This document shows positions 46,870 to 59,227 of a stretch of DNA of 64,000 nt, in pieces. The stretch's first letter is position 1. Every line of letters starts with the position of its first letter. The position numbers were made by a program, and so were the translations under genes. This DNA is from Sambucus nigra (lineage: Eukaryota; Streptophyta; Magnoliopsida; Dipsacales; Adoxaceae). The stretch covers positions 274,960,109-275,024,108 of the forward strand of contig OX422222.1 in NCBI GenBank assembly GCA_949130495.1, read 5' to 3'. The notes beneath the pieces were generated by a model, which worked only from the letters and a program-made list of their open reading frames with translations, was not told where the DNA came from and did no database searches.

Positions 46870-49867
46870 TATTGTTTCAAAATATTAAGGGTTGAGATTG
46901 ATTCTCCTACTACAATCTAAGGGTGTCATGTTGTGCCACGTCATAATGGGAGTGTTATGACACTGCAAAATTAGGGATCACAACCAAAGCCCTCCCAACA
47001 TACCTTTTTTCCCCCGTTATCCCATCTGCCTCACAAGACAAACCCTCACAACAAAATAATCATCCAACAGATCCGTCCCCAGCTCCACGCGGATGCCGGC
47101 TCAGCTCCACGCCATCGTCGCCCTCTCCTTCACCCCCTTTCTCCAGTGTCCGGTATCCATCTTTCTCTACTCCTCCCAACCATAATTTTAGATTTCATTT
47201 ATTATATTAAAACCGTACCTATATCTATATCAATTGCAGTTTTAGGGTTATACATACACATAGTAGATTTTTTACTATACATACATCTAACATTTTAGAT
47301 TGTGATTTGGTGATATTTGTTCAATTTTGTCTTTGTAATTTAGGGTTTTACAAATTGGGGGTCTAAATAGTTATGGATCTGCTTCGACTTTTTGTATTCG
47401 AATTGGAGATTTTATTGGGTTGTTGAAATTTCGTATTGGGGATCTGTATTGTTGAAATTTCGAATTGAGGATCTCTTTTATGCATTTTTTTCTATTAATC
47501 TCTTATTCCTCAGTAAAGTTTTGTATGCTTTCCAGGTATTATCAAGGTGTGAAAATTGTATTCTTTTCAGGTATTTGTGAAAATGCCCAAATGTATGTTT
47601 ACTATATTTTATGAAACTACACTGTCATTATTTCCATTTTTGCATTAATTATCCACCATTAAATAGTATAGGCTCCCTACAATATAGCTAGATGTCTTTG
47701 CTTAGTTGATTTATATCAACTAATTTCAGTTTCATTTTGCAGATTTGTCAACTAATTTTGTTCTAACCATGTTTAGGTTCAATGTTTTTTAGATCTGATA
47801 TTTTTGTTTTGGGGTTGTGTTGATATTTTTATTTAGGTCCCAGTAAGATGTTACAATATGTTTTATCTTTTCTCTCAAATTATCTAATCTCATCAAACCA
47901 CATATTGTGAATAGTTCCTTTGCTTGAGAAATACTTCCCAAATGCTAGGTCTAAATAATAAGTTTTATTCATGGACTAATATTTCGGGGCTTCCTTTTCA
48001 GACCCCGGGCTTAAATATTATCACTGAATACATAATGGGATTGATATATCCTGGAATACCTATCTTTCTCAGCGATTTTAAGCTTGGCCATTACATGAAG
48101 ATCCTTCCAAGTTCAATGTTCTTAGTTCAGTTATATTCCTGATTCTCACTAAAAATTATAAAGTGATACTTATTTTTCTTAGACGATATTCTTACTACTA
48201 AGATGATCACCACCCCAAATTATTACCAACCCTATTTTTTTGGTTTATTACAAATCTTTTGTATGGCAATCAATTTCAAAATGTAGCATGCTTCCTAGGT
48301 GATAGAACGGCAAATTTTAATGGAAAAAATCCCACAAACATGAGTTGATGTCATTGTTACATAATCAGACATTTCTTTGTAGTTGTCTTATACTGAAAAT
48401 GTAGGGTTGGAACATTTAAAATGTTTTGGTTTCAATTTTTTATAGTGAATTGTACATCTAGATTGAATGTTTTACTGTTATTTTATTAGAACCTAATTCT
48501 TATTTATAAATTGTACTGTATTCCTTATAAGGTTTACTTTTCTTATTTAAATTTTTGAAATTATGAATGATCATTTATTTTCTTTCTTTTTTTCTATTTT
48601 GCAGGTGACGAAGTGGATAGAATTTTGTAATTTTTTAGCTTTGTGGTTAATTAGATGATATGTGATTCTCCATCATAGGATTTAGATTGGATTCTTACCG
48701 TTCGTAGAGTTTGATAAAATAGACATCCAAATGTTGTTGGGATTTTGATTTTTTTATCTATAACACACGTTTTTTAATTGACATAGTGTGCGTTGTTAGC
48801 GCAACACATGGAGCATGCCGCGAACAAAATTGTGCCATCGACATGGCTAATATTTTTATTTATTAAATTTAGCAAATTTAGTTATTTATTATTAAATTTA
48901 GCAAATCTTGTTTATAGATTGCTAAAATTAATATTTTTGTGTAGGAAAATGATGCATACATGCAGCAGCGAGATAAATCGTCAGATGAAAAATTACGCAT
49001 ACAGGTAATCAAATTTTTTATTCGTATGATTACACTCTGTTATCTATAGGGGATTCTTATAACACTTGTCATTATGAAATGAATAAATGATTAATGCCAA
49101 GTTAAAATTTTGCTGAAATCTTAGTTATATCATGATAAGCGCGCTATCGACATTGACATTTGTCTGAGAGGCCAACAAGTGAGCAGTGACGTCTATGATT
49201 GCCCAGCAGAGAGACATCTTAGCAACGGGTTGTGTATGGCTTGCATTTATTGTATTTCGCATTGTTTTCGTGTGGGTGCTTCCTAAATGTGTTTTCTTCA
49301 TCCATTCAATAGAGCTTGCTCTAATTTTACTTAGGCATGGGCAGAGTGATGCTGTTGAGGTTTGTTGTTAAAGCCTTTAATTTCAATCTATCATAACATT
49401 ATTTTCCTTTTGATATGTTTTATTTTGGGAGAAAATTACCGAGTTACATTATACATTTGCGCCAAGTAAATGCCTTTTTTTATACAAATGTCTATATATT
49501 ACTACAATGAATACAACTCATATCAAACTAGATTTGTTCCAAGTTTAAGCTTACTACATATCCTGGTAATGTAACAAGGAACCAGTCGAACAATTATTAC
49601 CTTAAGCATTATAATCCAAACAACATAAGAGTTTAATAACAATGCAAGAAAAAGCGAAACAAAGGAGAACTTTTTTCAGAAATAGGTCCTATGCACATCC
49701 AAAATGTTTAGTGACCAACTGAACTGACCACCTCAAGAGTGAAAAAGGGTTTCATATTCAACACTTATTTTGGTAGTGAGAATACAAATCTAGATAAAGA
49801 TAATCATAGGAGTAACAATTGGTCTATATATTTTCCTTTTCATCTCTAACTTTAATATTTCCCCCTC
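46870..49867. other. Gene-like leader and intron-like sequence, no identifiable protein
   Basis: A short CG-richer stretch at about 47040-47150 (Pro/Ala/His-coding, like a 5' exon or leader) is followed by T-rich, intron-like sequence with several TTTTGCAG or TTTTCAG sites. One candidate short exon, at about 48945-49005, ends in CAG|GTAATC. A frame at 49186-49371 is open but unrecognised. The region reads more like host gene or captured gene sequence than LTR sequence. No product can be named. Confidence 0.35.
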
Positions 49868-50150
49868 TTAAGCAATTGCACCTGTACAAGCTATGATTGG
49901 AGAACCATTTTTTGTCTTGAATAATTGTATTTCTTGGTAATGAATTTAAAGAAATCCCTCCACAAGAGATCATACATCAACCAGTTCATCCCGGTATCAG
50001 ATGAGCCACTACCACCATCATCTTTCCGATTTGCGGCAGAAGAAATTATTCTCGGAGAAGATTTCTTTAACTCGTCAAATATGAACCTAGGAGTGAGACA
50101 CCCCATAGCGAGCCAAGGAGGAATTTTACACCAAAATTTTTCCCCATATA
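49868..50150 (-). pseudogene. PHR2: PHR2-type photolyase/cryptochrome-like C-terminal fragment
   Basis: On the minus strand this gives GEKFWCKIPPWLAMGCLTPR, then FDELKK, a Ser/Gly-rich loop, and TGMNWLMYDLLWRDFFKFI followed by TKKY. It matches the last exon region of the plant PHR2/CRY-DASH-like proteins, flavoproteins of the photolyase family, usually plastid-targeted. After a probable lost A in a poly-A run (near 49910) the frame shifts to IACTGAIA and a TAA at 49868-49870, which matches the known C-terminal end of the PHR2 family. Everything upstream (most of the FAD-binding and the N-terminal domain) is absent; the fragment stops next to a cyclin fragment in the opposite direction. Identification rests on remembered family motifs. 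Confidence 0.75.
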
Positions 50151-50161
50151 TGCTATAGTCG

Positions 50162-50360
50162 AATGATGATAAGAAGAATCCACTTACTGCAGTCGAGTAT
50201 GTTGATGATATTTATGCATGTTACAAGAAAGCAGATATTTCTAGTTGTGTGTAACCAAACTATATGGAACATCAGTTTGATATCAACGAAAGGATAAGAG
50301 GGATTCTCATTGACTAACTAATTGAGGTGCACTACACATTCTAACTGATGAAGATGATGG
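50162..50360 (+). pseudogene. CYCB2: B-type cyclin (CYCB2-like) fragment
   Basis: One frame reads DDKKNPLTAVEYVDDIYACY, then KKADISSCV, a stop, PNYMEHQFDINERIRGILID, a stop, LIEVHYTF, a stop, then LM. This is the start of the plant cyclin B core (usual text PLAVVEYVDDIY ... PNYM..Q.DIN..MR.ILIDWLIEVH.KFELM). The second stop falls where W is expected and the third where E is expected. The rest of the cyclin box is missing downstream. In an intact gene the protein activates CDKs at the G2/M transition. It lies about 10 bases from the PHR2 fragment and runs in the opposite direction. Confidence 0.85.
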
Positions 50361-52050
50361 AACGTGGTAAGATGTTAATTAATGTTTCAAAGTAGTATCT
50401 CTCACTCTCTCAAATTATTTGTTTTTTTCTTTTAGTTGTTAGTTATTTCTCTCCCAAAGTCTATTGTGAGTAATGGATGTCCAAAAACAATAAGGCATCA
50501 ATGCATTGGAGAGTCAAGAACTCAGTGATTCATTTCAAATCTATAACCTTATTTACATCTTTCATGTGGACCTGTGTCATCTATTATAAGTATGTTGTCA
50601 TACATTTTTGGGGACATACAATAGTCCTGCAACATCATTTGATTTGAAGGGTATGTTTGTACGTTTGAATTGTTAATTACATTTTTTGAAAGAAAGATGA
50701 ATCAATATATGTGGAGTAATTTTGTTAATGTTTACTTTATAATAGTCATTATGTCTAACTTTGACTTTTTGAATATTAAAAATCATTATTTTTACATATT
50801 GATTTTTTTTAGGTCTGATATATTAGGGAGTCTTTTAATTGCAAGATTTTGTTTAAAATTTCCTCACTGAGGTCACCTCTTAATGCGCTAAAGATCGGCA
50901 TTTTTGTTATGTTGCTAAATTAATTTTTCTATTATTTTTTTATTATTAAATTAAGAGATAACAGTCGTTAAGATACACTACTTAAACCGCTAAGCAGTGA
51001 TCTTTGTTCAACATCGTATGCATGCAATTAGGTCCTGCTAATGCCATTTTTATTCATAAATGATGTGTTATCAAATTGTTTAAAACAGTACATACCATTA
51101 TATCGTACTCATATTTACTTCAAATGCATTTTGGAACCGATTCATTTGCAAACGATTGACTAACAATATTTTTTTATTTTGTATCAGGTCGCATTTTGAT
51201 AACTATGGACAATCATTATAGTGGGACGACCTCCATTGATATGTGATTTTTTTAAAGATTTTTTTTCGGTGGATTATTTGTTTGATGGATTTGGACTTTT
51301 TGATTATTGTTGGATTGGTTGTTATACCTTAAGCAGGGTGGATATCCCAATAAACAAAGGAGATTATGTTCATTTTTTTTAAATTGACATTTTATTAATT
51401 TGAGATACAATGTGAATTCGATTGATGAATATTGTATATTTCATGTTATATGTGAATTTGTTTGATGAATTTAGACTATTTCAATATTATTAGACTATTT
51501 ATTATTTATTTAGCAGGATGAATAGTTTTATAAATAAATAAGATTATAACAAAGTTTTTTAAATTAAACTTTATTTTTTGGGGGAACAATTTTTTTTCTA
51601 TTTTGCAATTAGGTACTTGAGAAATTTTGCTAATTAACGTGCCATATTGGAGACTGCCGAAGGGTTTGAGGATTAAACTTAACATGCGTTAATTGGATAA
51701 GGTAGCCTCTGACAACAATTATCGTCCATGGCGATCTACATATCTCCCCTCTGTTATAACATGAAAATTAACATCTTCAACCCTTCCCATCGATTCTGAA
51801 CATTGAAAATTATTTGTGCAAATGTTTTAACTCCACTAAATACTCGTCTTCCAACATAAGTACACTGAGTCACAATAGTCAATTAGGGTGTTTGGTAAAT
51901 TATCAATGTTATGTGATGGAGATTAAGGTAAGAGGGTCCTCCACATCATCTCTTCAGCGCTTTTGCTCAGTAGGTTTGTGCATTTTGATTTTCTCAATTA
52001 AATGTTTGAATTTTGTTGCTTTTGAGCATGCCCAATTTTTTAATCTCTAT
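50361..52050. other. AT-rich sequence with a tandem duplication
   Basis: No protein motif is present and no further cyclin exon. Two related segments, about 51278-51395 and 51455-51570, share TTTGATG(G/A)ATTT(G/A)GAC and CAGG(G/A)TG(G/A)AT blocks and look like an old tandem duplication of about 180 bases. Confidence 0.45.
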
Positions 52051-52059
52051 TTTTATGTG
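52051..52059. repeat. 9-bp target duplication of the Mutator-like element, left
   Basis: TTTTATGTG, matching TTTTATTTG at 56063-56071 at eight of nine bases. Nine bases is the duplication size of Mutator-like elements. Confidence 0.85.
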
Positions 52060-52156
52060 GAGTTTTTAACCCCCACGGCCCCTAAACTATGTTAGTTAAA
52101 CCAATTCAGCCCCTAAACAAAAAAATTGACCAATTGAGCCCCCAAACTAGGACATT
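52060..52156 (+). repeat. Left terminal inverted repeat of the MULE
   Basis: Starts GAGTTTTTAACCCCCACGG and contains GCCCCTAAACTATGTTAGTT and GAGCCCCCAAACTA blocks, all found inverted at 55966-56062. Confidence 0.9.
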
Positions 52157-52830
52157 TCAGCCATATAAAACCATCTGTCAGCATTCTATTAACATTTAAC
52201 AGCAAGAACAAATCTGGTTTGATAGCAGGTCATTTCCCTTCATTTTTTTGCAAGCCAAAAATCTTAAATAACAAACCAAACAGACCTGTTTTCATCCCCA
52301 TTAAAGACCACATCTTAACTCAGCAAAAATCCTCCAAAAGCAGCTGAAACTAAGAGGAAATAATGGGCAATACAGAGCAGAAAAACAATTCAAAAATACA
52401 GGCCTACACTTTCATACTACTAATAAATGGAACCAAACACAAGAATCAAACACTTTCATAAGTTTCATTTCATTGATATCCCAACTACCCAACATAATAG
52501 TGATCTGTCTTTCCAAAATGTGCACCATCAATATAAAGTTTTACAAAAAAATGTTTACATCAACTCCAATAGTAAACTTCACAAAAATTAATAAGCTACA
52601 AACACTAAACTTCACAAATATGCACATTCATAACTAAAATTCACAAAAAATAATTTTTCTCTATACACTATCCAAAAAATAGGGTGCTGATGTTGGGTAA
52701 ATAAATTCAAGGATGTTGTAGGGTGGGGGGGGCTCCTAACCTGTTTATACACATAAAAATAATAATTAGACACATTTCCTTGTTGTTAATCAATTCATCA
52801 AAATTAAAATGTAAAAAAAATAATCTTACA

Positions 52831-55786
52831 GGTAATTTACTCAATCCACAACTAGTCTGTGGACTCTCAAATGGTGTGGATGTAGATGCTCCATCATTCT
52901 TCTTCTTGGAACAAGTTTTAGTGTTGTGCCCCCTATTTCCACAATACCTACAAGTCATCACAACTCTTTGTTTTCCTATCTTCAAATATTTTTTTTCTTC
53001 CCTTTCCCCTTGTTCCTTTCTTCTATTTTTCTTTAGCCTCCCAGGTTGAATCTCAATTAATTCCTCCATTACTTTCCTTTTTCGGACTTTGGCCATAATT
53101 CATCAGCATTTATTGGGAAAATTATTTTATTATATGCTTTTAGATACCTTTCCTTTGTGTAGAAAGCATCCACGTAATTCTTAGGCCTCTCTCTTCTAAA
53201 TATGATTACGATAATTCCGTGGTTACAAGGAATACCACTTAGTTGCCATCTTCTGCAACTACAACTTTTTTCTATTAAATCCACCACAAACTACACATTT
53301 GGTCCTATAACTTGGAATTGTGACCCCCCAGACCACTCACAAATAAAACCATTTGATTCTTCCATCCATCTCTCTAACTTGTGCTGGATTTTAGGACAAA
53401 TTAAGCCTGGATACCTCCTCATTTTATCTCGATTGTTCCTTATTCTAATCATCAATAATTTTCTAATGGTCTCCATCAATGTTATAATTGGTTTGTCCCT
53501 AGCTTCTGAAATGAATGAATTCCACACCTCACAGTGGTTGTTAAGAATAATATGACACTTTGAATTTGAGAAGAAGTAAGCCCTTGGCCTCCTTACCAAT
53601 CCAATTATATGCTTCTTCATTTACTTCCCTCAATTCAATCATGTATGTGTTGAAGTATTCCATAGTTATTGCCCTTGCACACCTCCAAAATATGTCCTTC
53701 AACAATTTTTTGGGAAAATTCTTTTTGAAGTTATTGTGATGGTGCCTTACACAAAATCTATGACTGTAATGGGGAATAATTCTCTGTAATGCCTCAATTA
53801 ACCCCTGCACGAAACAATTTAAGTGCATATTTCAATATTAAGTGCATATTACGGTTAATATTTCAACTGTAATATGCATATTACTGTTAAAATATTGACT
53901 ATAATATGCATATTACAGTTTGCTGTTGTAATATGCATATTATAGTGCATACTACAACTGTAATATGCATATTATAGTTAGTTGCTGTAATATGCATATT
54001 ATAGTTCATATTTTTTTACAGTGATATACATATTACAGTTAGCTACTGTAATATGCATATTACAGTTCATATTTTAACTGTGATATGCATATTACAGTGC
54101 ATATTATAACTGTAATATGCATATTACAGTTAGCTACTATAATATGCATATTACAGTTCATATTTTAACTGTTGAAACTCTAATATTGCATATTACCTTC
54201 TGTTGGTCGGACATGAAAGTGTAGTCAAATTGGTTGTTAATCCCTATGTCATTATAAAGTAGCTCAACAAACCAACCCCGTATTCTCTTATTTTCCTTTT
54301 CCACCATTGCATATGCAATAGGCCAAATTCCATTATTTGCATCAACACCAACTGCTGAAAGAAGTTGTCTGGGGTATGGTCCTTTTAAGAAGTAATCATC
54401 CAAACATATCAAGGATCTACAAGCAGATAAAAAACCTTCCTTAAGTGGTGCAAGACTACAATACATCCTCCTAAATCTTGGATCTATATCAGGTGAACCC
54501 TCTACGTAATCAACTCTAAAAGTTGAACCTGGCATCGCCCTTTTAATCTCAGCACAATAATCCCAAATTCTCTTGTACTACTCCTTATGACAACCATCGA
54601 CCTTTATTTTTGCCTTCCTCTTTGCTTTGTAAGCTTGGACTTTTGAAACACCAACCTTAAAATCCCTCTTCACAGTCTCTCTAAAGGCCTCTATAGGTAA
54701 CTTAGGGTTGGACCTAATGGTTTCCAAATATTTGTTTGATAACCACGTTGAAGTCACATTCCTATTCTGATATGAAGGCCTACATATAGTGTGCTTATTG
54801 TTCAATGATTTAACTTGAAGTGAATCTTTCCCTTGCACCTTTCAAGCATAAATTTTCCACTCACACGGTTGCACACAACCTGCTCTAACCATCTATTTTT
54901 CATTTTTTTTAAATTTAATCTCTTTGTTATTCACAATCGAATGCTCTCTAATAGCTTCCCTCGATTGTTTTGCATTTGCAAATACTTGGCCAATAAAAAA
55001 TTGAGGGGTTTTTAAGTCCCTTTCGGGATTTCACTCGGGATACCTAAGACTCACTGGTTTGACACATACTAACTCATCTTCAGAAGAAGATAAACTCAAA
55101 CGTTCATTTGAATTCTCATAACCATTCATTATCATTAATTCCATTAAGTAGCATATTATTATCATTTAAACCAAGATCATTAAAACCACCAATACTCAAG
55201 CGATTGTCAACAATATTTGCATCAACAAGAAAATCATCACTCAATTCAAAATCTTAATCTTCTATTTCATTCCCTACATCACCCCTATCATTACTTCCTT
55301 GTTCATCATTAAACTCTTCAACATGCTCAAAAGAGACATCAATGAACCTGTATATAGGAACATATTGAATCATGTCTAATATATCCATATCTTGTTCTAG
55401 TGATTTTAACCCAAAATATTCACTTCTAGATTAGGAATCCTATACCAAATTAGATATATAGGAGCACAACCCAATTCTTCACCCATAATTTTAATTTCAT
55501 GAATAGAAACCTTATCTGGGTCAACACAATCAATAAAATTAACTCCACCACCAACATATTTCCTAGGGTTTTCAAGCAATTTTCCCCCATGATGCAACCT
55601 AATACTGAAGTACTGACAATATTTAGCTGAAATTAAAAAAATATATGAAGAAATCAATTCAAAAAATCAATACTTGAAGCAAATTGTAGAAACCTTAATA
55701 CAAATGATATAAAACTCAAAAAACATACCATAATCCTTGTTAGGGTTCACCAATACATCATGGACTTGCCTCAAACGCCATTCCAT
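52831..55786 (-). pseudogene. mudrA-type MULE transposase
   Basis: Read on the minus strand. The start ATG is at 55786-55784; exon 1 ends at 55729 before GTATGT. Exon 2 starts at 55626 after TTTCAG and gives RLHHGGKLL, YVGGGVNFIDCVD, then WYRIPN. The DNA-binding MuDR domain (about 55000-54580) contains EIKFKKN, CEWKIYA and YKAKRKAKIKVDG. The transposase core (54535-54197) reads CLDDYFLKGPYPRQLLSAVG, then IAYAMVEKE, then YTFMSDQQK. A phase-0 intron (54196-53805) follows, then GLIEALQRIIPH and FCVRHHHNNFKK. The SWIM finger (53260-53215) reads C-S-C-R-R-W-Q-L-S-G-I-P-C-N-H, and a CCHC knuckle C-R-Y-C-G-N-R-G-H-N-T-K-T-C lies near 52945-52905. Lesions: stops near 54836, 54577 and 53289; frameshifts near 53590 and 53080. 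The first two candidate catalytic Asp residues (LDD, SDQQK) are kept. Confidence 0.9.
53805..54196 (-). repeat. Transposase intron filled with a palindromic minisatellite
   Basis: The intron runs from GTAATATGC (after AAG at 54197) to TTTCGTGCAG (before GGG at 53804). From about 53825 to 54172 it is nearly all copies of a 25-33 base unit centred on the palindrome TGTAATATGCATATTACA. About ten copies of ATATGCATAT or a one-base variant are present. Confidence 0.9.
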
Positions 55787-55965
55787 AGCTGCAAATAACC
55801 ACAAAAGGAGGATTGTAGTCGAATTTGATTTGGAAACTAGGGTTTTTGGAAAGGAATCGTCTTTTTTTTCTTTCCTTTTTTGGTATTTAGAGTTGAACTC
55901 TTGAGAAAAATGAAGCCAGACATTTATTTCTAACGGGGCATTGACAGAAGGAGGGGGAGAGTTGT

Positions 55966-56062
55966 AATGTCATAGTTTGGGGGCTCAATTGGTCATTTTT
56001 TTTGTTTAGGGGCTGAAGTGGTACAACTAACATAGTTTAGGGGCCATAAGGGTTAAAAACTC
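55966..56062 (-). repeat. Right terminal inverted repeat of the MULE
   Basis: Inverted counterpart of 52060-52156; ends GGGTTAAAAACTC at 56062 and differs from the left copy at a small number of positions. Confidence 0.9.
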
Positions 56063-56071
56063 TTTTATTTG
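56063..56071. repeat. 9-bp target duplication of the Mutator-like element, right
   Basis: TTTTATTTG, partner of 52051-52059. Confidence 0.85.
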
Positions 56072-58005
56072 TTTTCCATGAATCAAATATATGGTTGTTT
56101 TAAATCCTTAGTTTTCCCTTGTTTTGGTGGCCTACTAATTTGTCTCCCCCGACTTATCAATTTTAATTATGGTGTTGGTTGTTGAGGAGATGTGTAGATG
56201 GAGTTGCCTTCAAGGGACCTGTATAGTCTTATCAACTGAAAAATTCTTGGATATAATTTAGTGCAGGAATGCTCTATTTAAGTGAAAAAATGAATGATTG
56301 TTTCTCTTTATTATAAATAATGTTAATAGTTACAGCATAGGCGAGAGTATGATGGAGATATTATATCCATTTACGATACTCCATTCCGTATGTTATGTCC
56401 ATTTGAAACCAAATGACTTAATAACAAGTCTTGCACTCATTTTAAGACTTTGAGTTGAATCTTAGGATTCTCCCTTATTTTATGCTATGTAAAAAATAAG
56501 GTTTCTGAAAATTTTTGGTCATGGATACAACACATGATAATCATCATTTTGTTTTGATACCTCTTTATACCATTTAGTGAACTTCGTTTCTTATCTTCTT
56601 TTATTAAACCAGTATATGTTTCTTGAATTTATTATCTTCATTATTTGATTTGTGTTGTAATCTGGGATGAGATTGACCATGTTCAGGAATTTCATATGTT
56701 TTACATGGTCATGGAAGTATAAAAAACTTTTTTAGAGGGAAATGGAGAATCATATGTTAAAAGGCGGAAGGAGGCCTCATTCTTGTACCGCAATTCTCGG
56801 TTTGTACCAAACCAATAGACCCAACTTTTGTACTACTTGTGATATTAAAGTTATTTTGGTAGATGTTCTGATTTTCTCTGTTCTTCCTCCTAGAAGAGTT
56901 GTGCTGATCGGGGAGCAATTTTATGCTCAAAACTTTTGGCAATCAGATTCCCCATGTTGATTTTTTGGTTGTGTTGTCTCTGTGGTAGTGATTGGTAAGT
57001 GATCCCCCCTCCTCTCTCGCGCGAACGTGCGAACACAAATATTAAAGAGATAAATAACATATAAATTATGGTCTGATTATATCTTTATTATTTTTCCATA
57101 CTACATTTTGTTATGAAATCTACATATGAAATGAACTTGTAAATATGTATTTCACGGATAGTTTTAAAGATACTTGAACATATCATTTTATGTCTTGCAT
57201 GTGGAATAAAAATTTATTGGTTTTTAGGTTCAACACCCAAAATTCCTATCAATATAAATTGAAAATGCCAAACTTAACTTCTCTTTATAGTTCTTATCCT
57301 TTCACTATGGTTTTTGCTAAATTTCATGTGATGTATCATTCGAAGACATAAAATCGTATTTCATTTTTTTCTTGGATCACGCAAGTGTGAATATGTTAGA
57401 TCACATGGCATAATCCATGTTCAAATCAGGGTCCATCTTTGTAGGGGTGCAACCCTTAGTGGTTCTTTTAATTTGTAGTTGTCTTGGTGGGTTTGTGCGA
57501 TTGATTATTTGATAGTGGCCAACATGTTAATAGACAATGAAGTAGTAGTCAGTAACTAAGTATATTAGACTTTAGTGATGAAAAGGGAGGAACGAATCAA
57601 TGTCGTGGAATCAGATATGTCTGGTGTGATGGAAAATCTAGATCACAATAACGAATGGCTTGACCACCTCAACGGGAGTTAAGTACCACCTTCGTTGGTC
57701 TCAAAGTGCAACAGGACCCACATATGGTGTTGATCTCTCACAAAATTCATGTTAAACGACCAGCAGCTACGTGTGAAAGCGGTTCAATGCATGAGGTGCC
57801 AATTCGAGTTAGTCGTCTCATTTTTGGGTTGTGTTGATTTTGATTTGAGTATAAGTTTTGGGTACACTTAAATCTATACAAGCTCATTGTGTCATGTTCG
57901 GGGCATTTCGGGTTATTACCGTAAACGGGTTATCGTGTTAAAAATTGTCAGCTTCCAACCACGTTACACTAAGATGAATTTTCCATGTTATTCTTGTAAG
58001 CTGCA
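56072..58005. other. Unassigned AT-rich sequence
   Basis: No recognisable gene. The best open frame, 56742-56960 plus, is 72 codons with no motif I know. A small CG-rich patch (CTCTCGCGCGAACGTGCG near 57016) interrupts otherwise AT-rich DNA. Confidence 0.4.
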
Positions 58006-58198
58006 TTTGTTTGTCAGGAAAGAAAAGGAAAAGTAAAGGAAAATGAGTTTCCTGCACTTTTTCATGTTTAGTTAGCAGGAAAGTTATGGGAAAATGATCC
58101 TAAAATTTTTCTGCAGGAAAATTTTTTCCACAAAACACATCCTACCAAAGACATAGGATTTTGTAGAAAAGTTCAAGGAAAGTTGACATATTACCATG

Positions 58199-58262
58199 TA
58201 GATTATTATTACTATTATTTTTATTATTATTATTATTATTGTTGTTGTTGTTGTTGTTGTTA
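58199..58262 (+). repeat. (ATT)n-(GTT)n microsatellite
   Basis: An interrupted ATT run passes into an uninterrupted GTT run of about seven units (58239-58260). A minus-strand open frame across it is low-complexity only. Confidence 0.85.
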
Positions 58263-58473
58263 CAACTAATACTAAAATATTAACCAATAAATATTCACAA
58301 TAATATTCAATATAATGATATTGTTACTAATTAAATGTTCATAATTTTGTATCATATTTACTAATGTTTGAGTTAAATGGATATTTATTATATAAATCAT
58401 ATTTTCTGGTGATTCAAATAAGAAATATATAATAATTGTGTTTATTGTAAAATTATAATTATATATGAGTATA

Positions 58474-58478
58474 TATAT
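58474..58478. repeat. Target-site duplication TATAT, left
   Basis: TATAT precedes the solo LTR and is repeated at 61857-61861. Confidence 0.75.
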
Positions 58479-59227
58479 TGTAACAACCCGAGGTTTTAGA
58501 GACGGTTATTTATTTAATTTGTGAGAAATAAATAATATTTTATTTGGAGAATTATTAAAGTGGCAATTGAGGTCAAAATTTGAAGTTGTTAAAAAGTGTT
58601 TCGAATGGAAATTCTGAGGGTGTAGTTGTTTCCGGAAGGGTCGAGAAAGTCGAAATGACTGTACTTGGGATCTATTTAGGTTTCGAAATATTTTAAGCCC
58701 GTTTGACTCGAATTAAAGTTACCGAGTCATTTAAAGTGTGTATTATCATTTATAAAGTGTGTACAATTGGGAGATAAGGCTTAAAAAACCTACGGGAGAT
58801 TTATTTCTCCAAAGAGAGAAAAAGAAATAGAAAGAAAGAAAGAGAGAAGAAGAGAAGAAGGAGAAAAGAGAGAGAGAGGGGATTTTTTCGGCCAACACGC
58901 GATCTCGAGGACGGATCAGACCCTACGAACCCGAGGCAAATGATTAAACTTTCTAAATAATTGTTGTGTACCATTTATTGCATGATTTGTGGATTAAATC
59001 TTTGGGTTTTAGATTTAGTTTATCAATACCTAACTTTTGGGTAGAATCTTAGATTTGTTTTGTAGAAATGAATTTGAGGTTATAAATTAGTTTATATGTG
59101 TTCTTGGAGGAATATTGATGATACATATGTGATTGGGTTGAAGAGAAATGAAGAGAAAATGATTAAAAATGAATTTTGGGATTTTTGGCTTACGAAAAAG
59201 TAGCCATTTTCAAGCCTTCTGAAGGGC

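Larger units (their letters stand above)
52060..56062 (-). mobile_element. Mutator-like element (MULE) with complete ends
   Basis: Inverted repeats of about 97 bases (52060-52156 and 55966-56062), both starting GAGTTTTTAACCC, bracket 4003 bases and are flanked by 9-bp duplications. The only gene is a mudrA-type transposase on the minus strand with all expected domains. The element is structurally complete but its gene has several stops and frameshifts, so it would need a transposase from elsewhere. Confidence 0.9.

Noticed and set aside
47040..49010. A complete host gene with a 5' exon at 47.05 kb
   Set aside because: Splice-like sites exist, but no frame gives a recognisable protein and the candidate exons do not join in a convincing frame.
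57010..57040. GCGCGAACGTGCG as a Helitron 3' hairpin for the gene-fragment region
   Set aside because: It is on the far side of the MULE, lacks a CTRR end and is not followed by a clear insertion site.
58084..58287. Minus-strand 67-codon frame as a small protein
   Set aside because: Its first half is the translation of a trinucleotide microsatellite.
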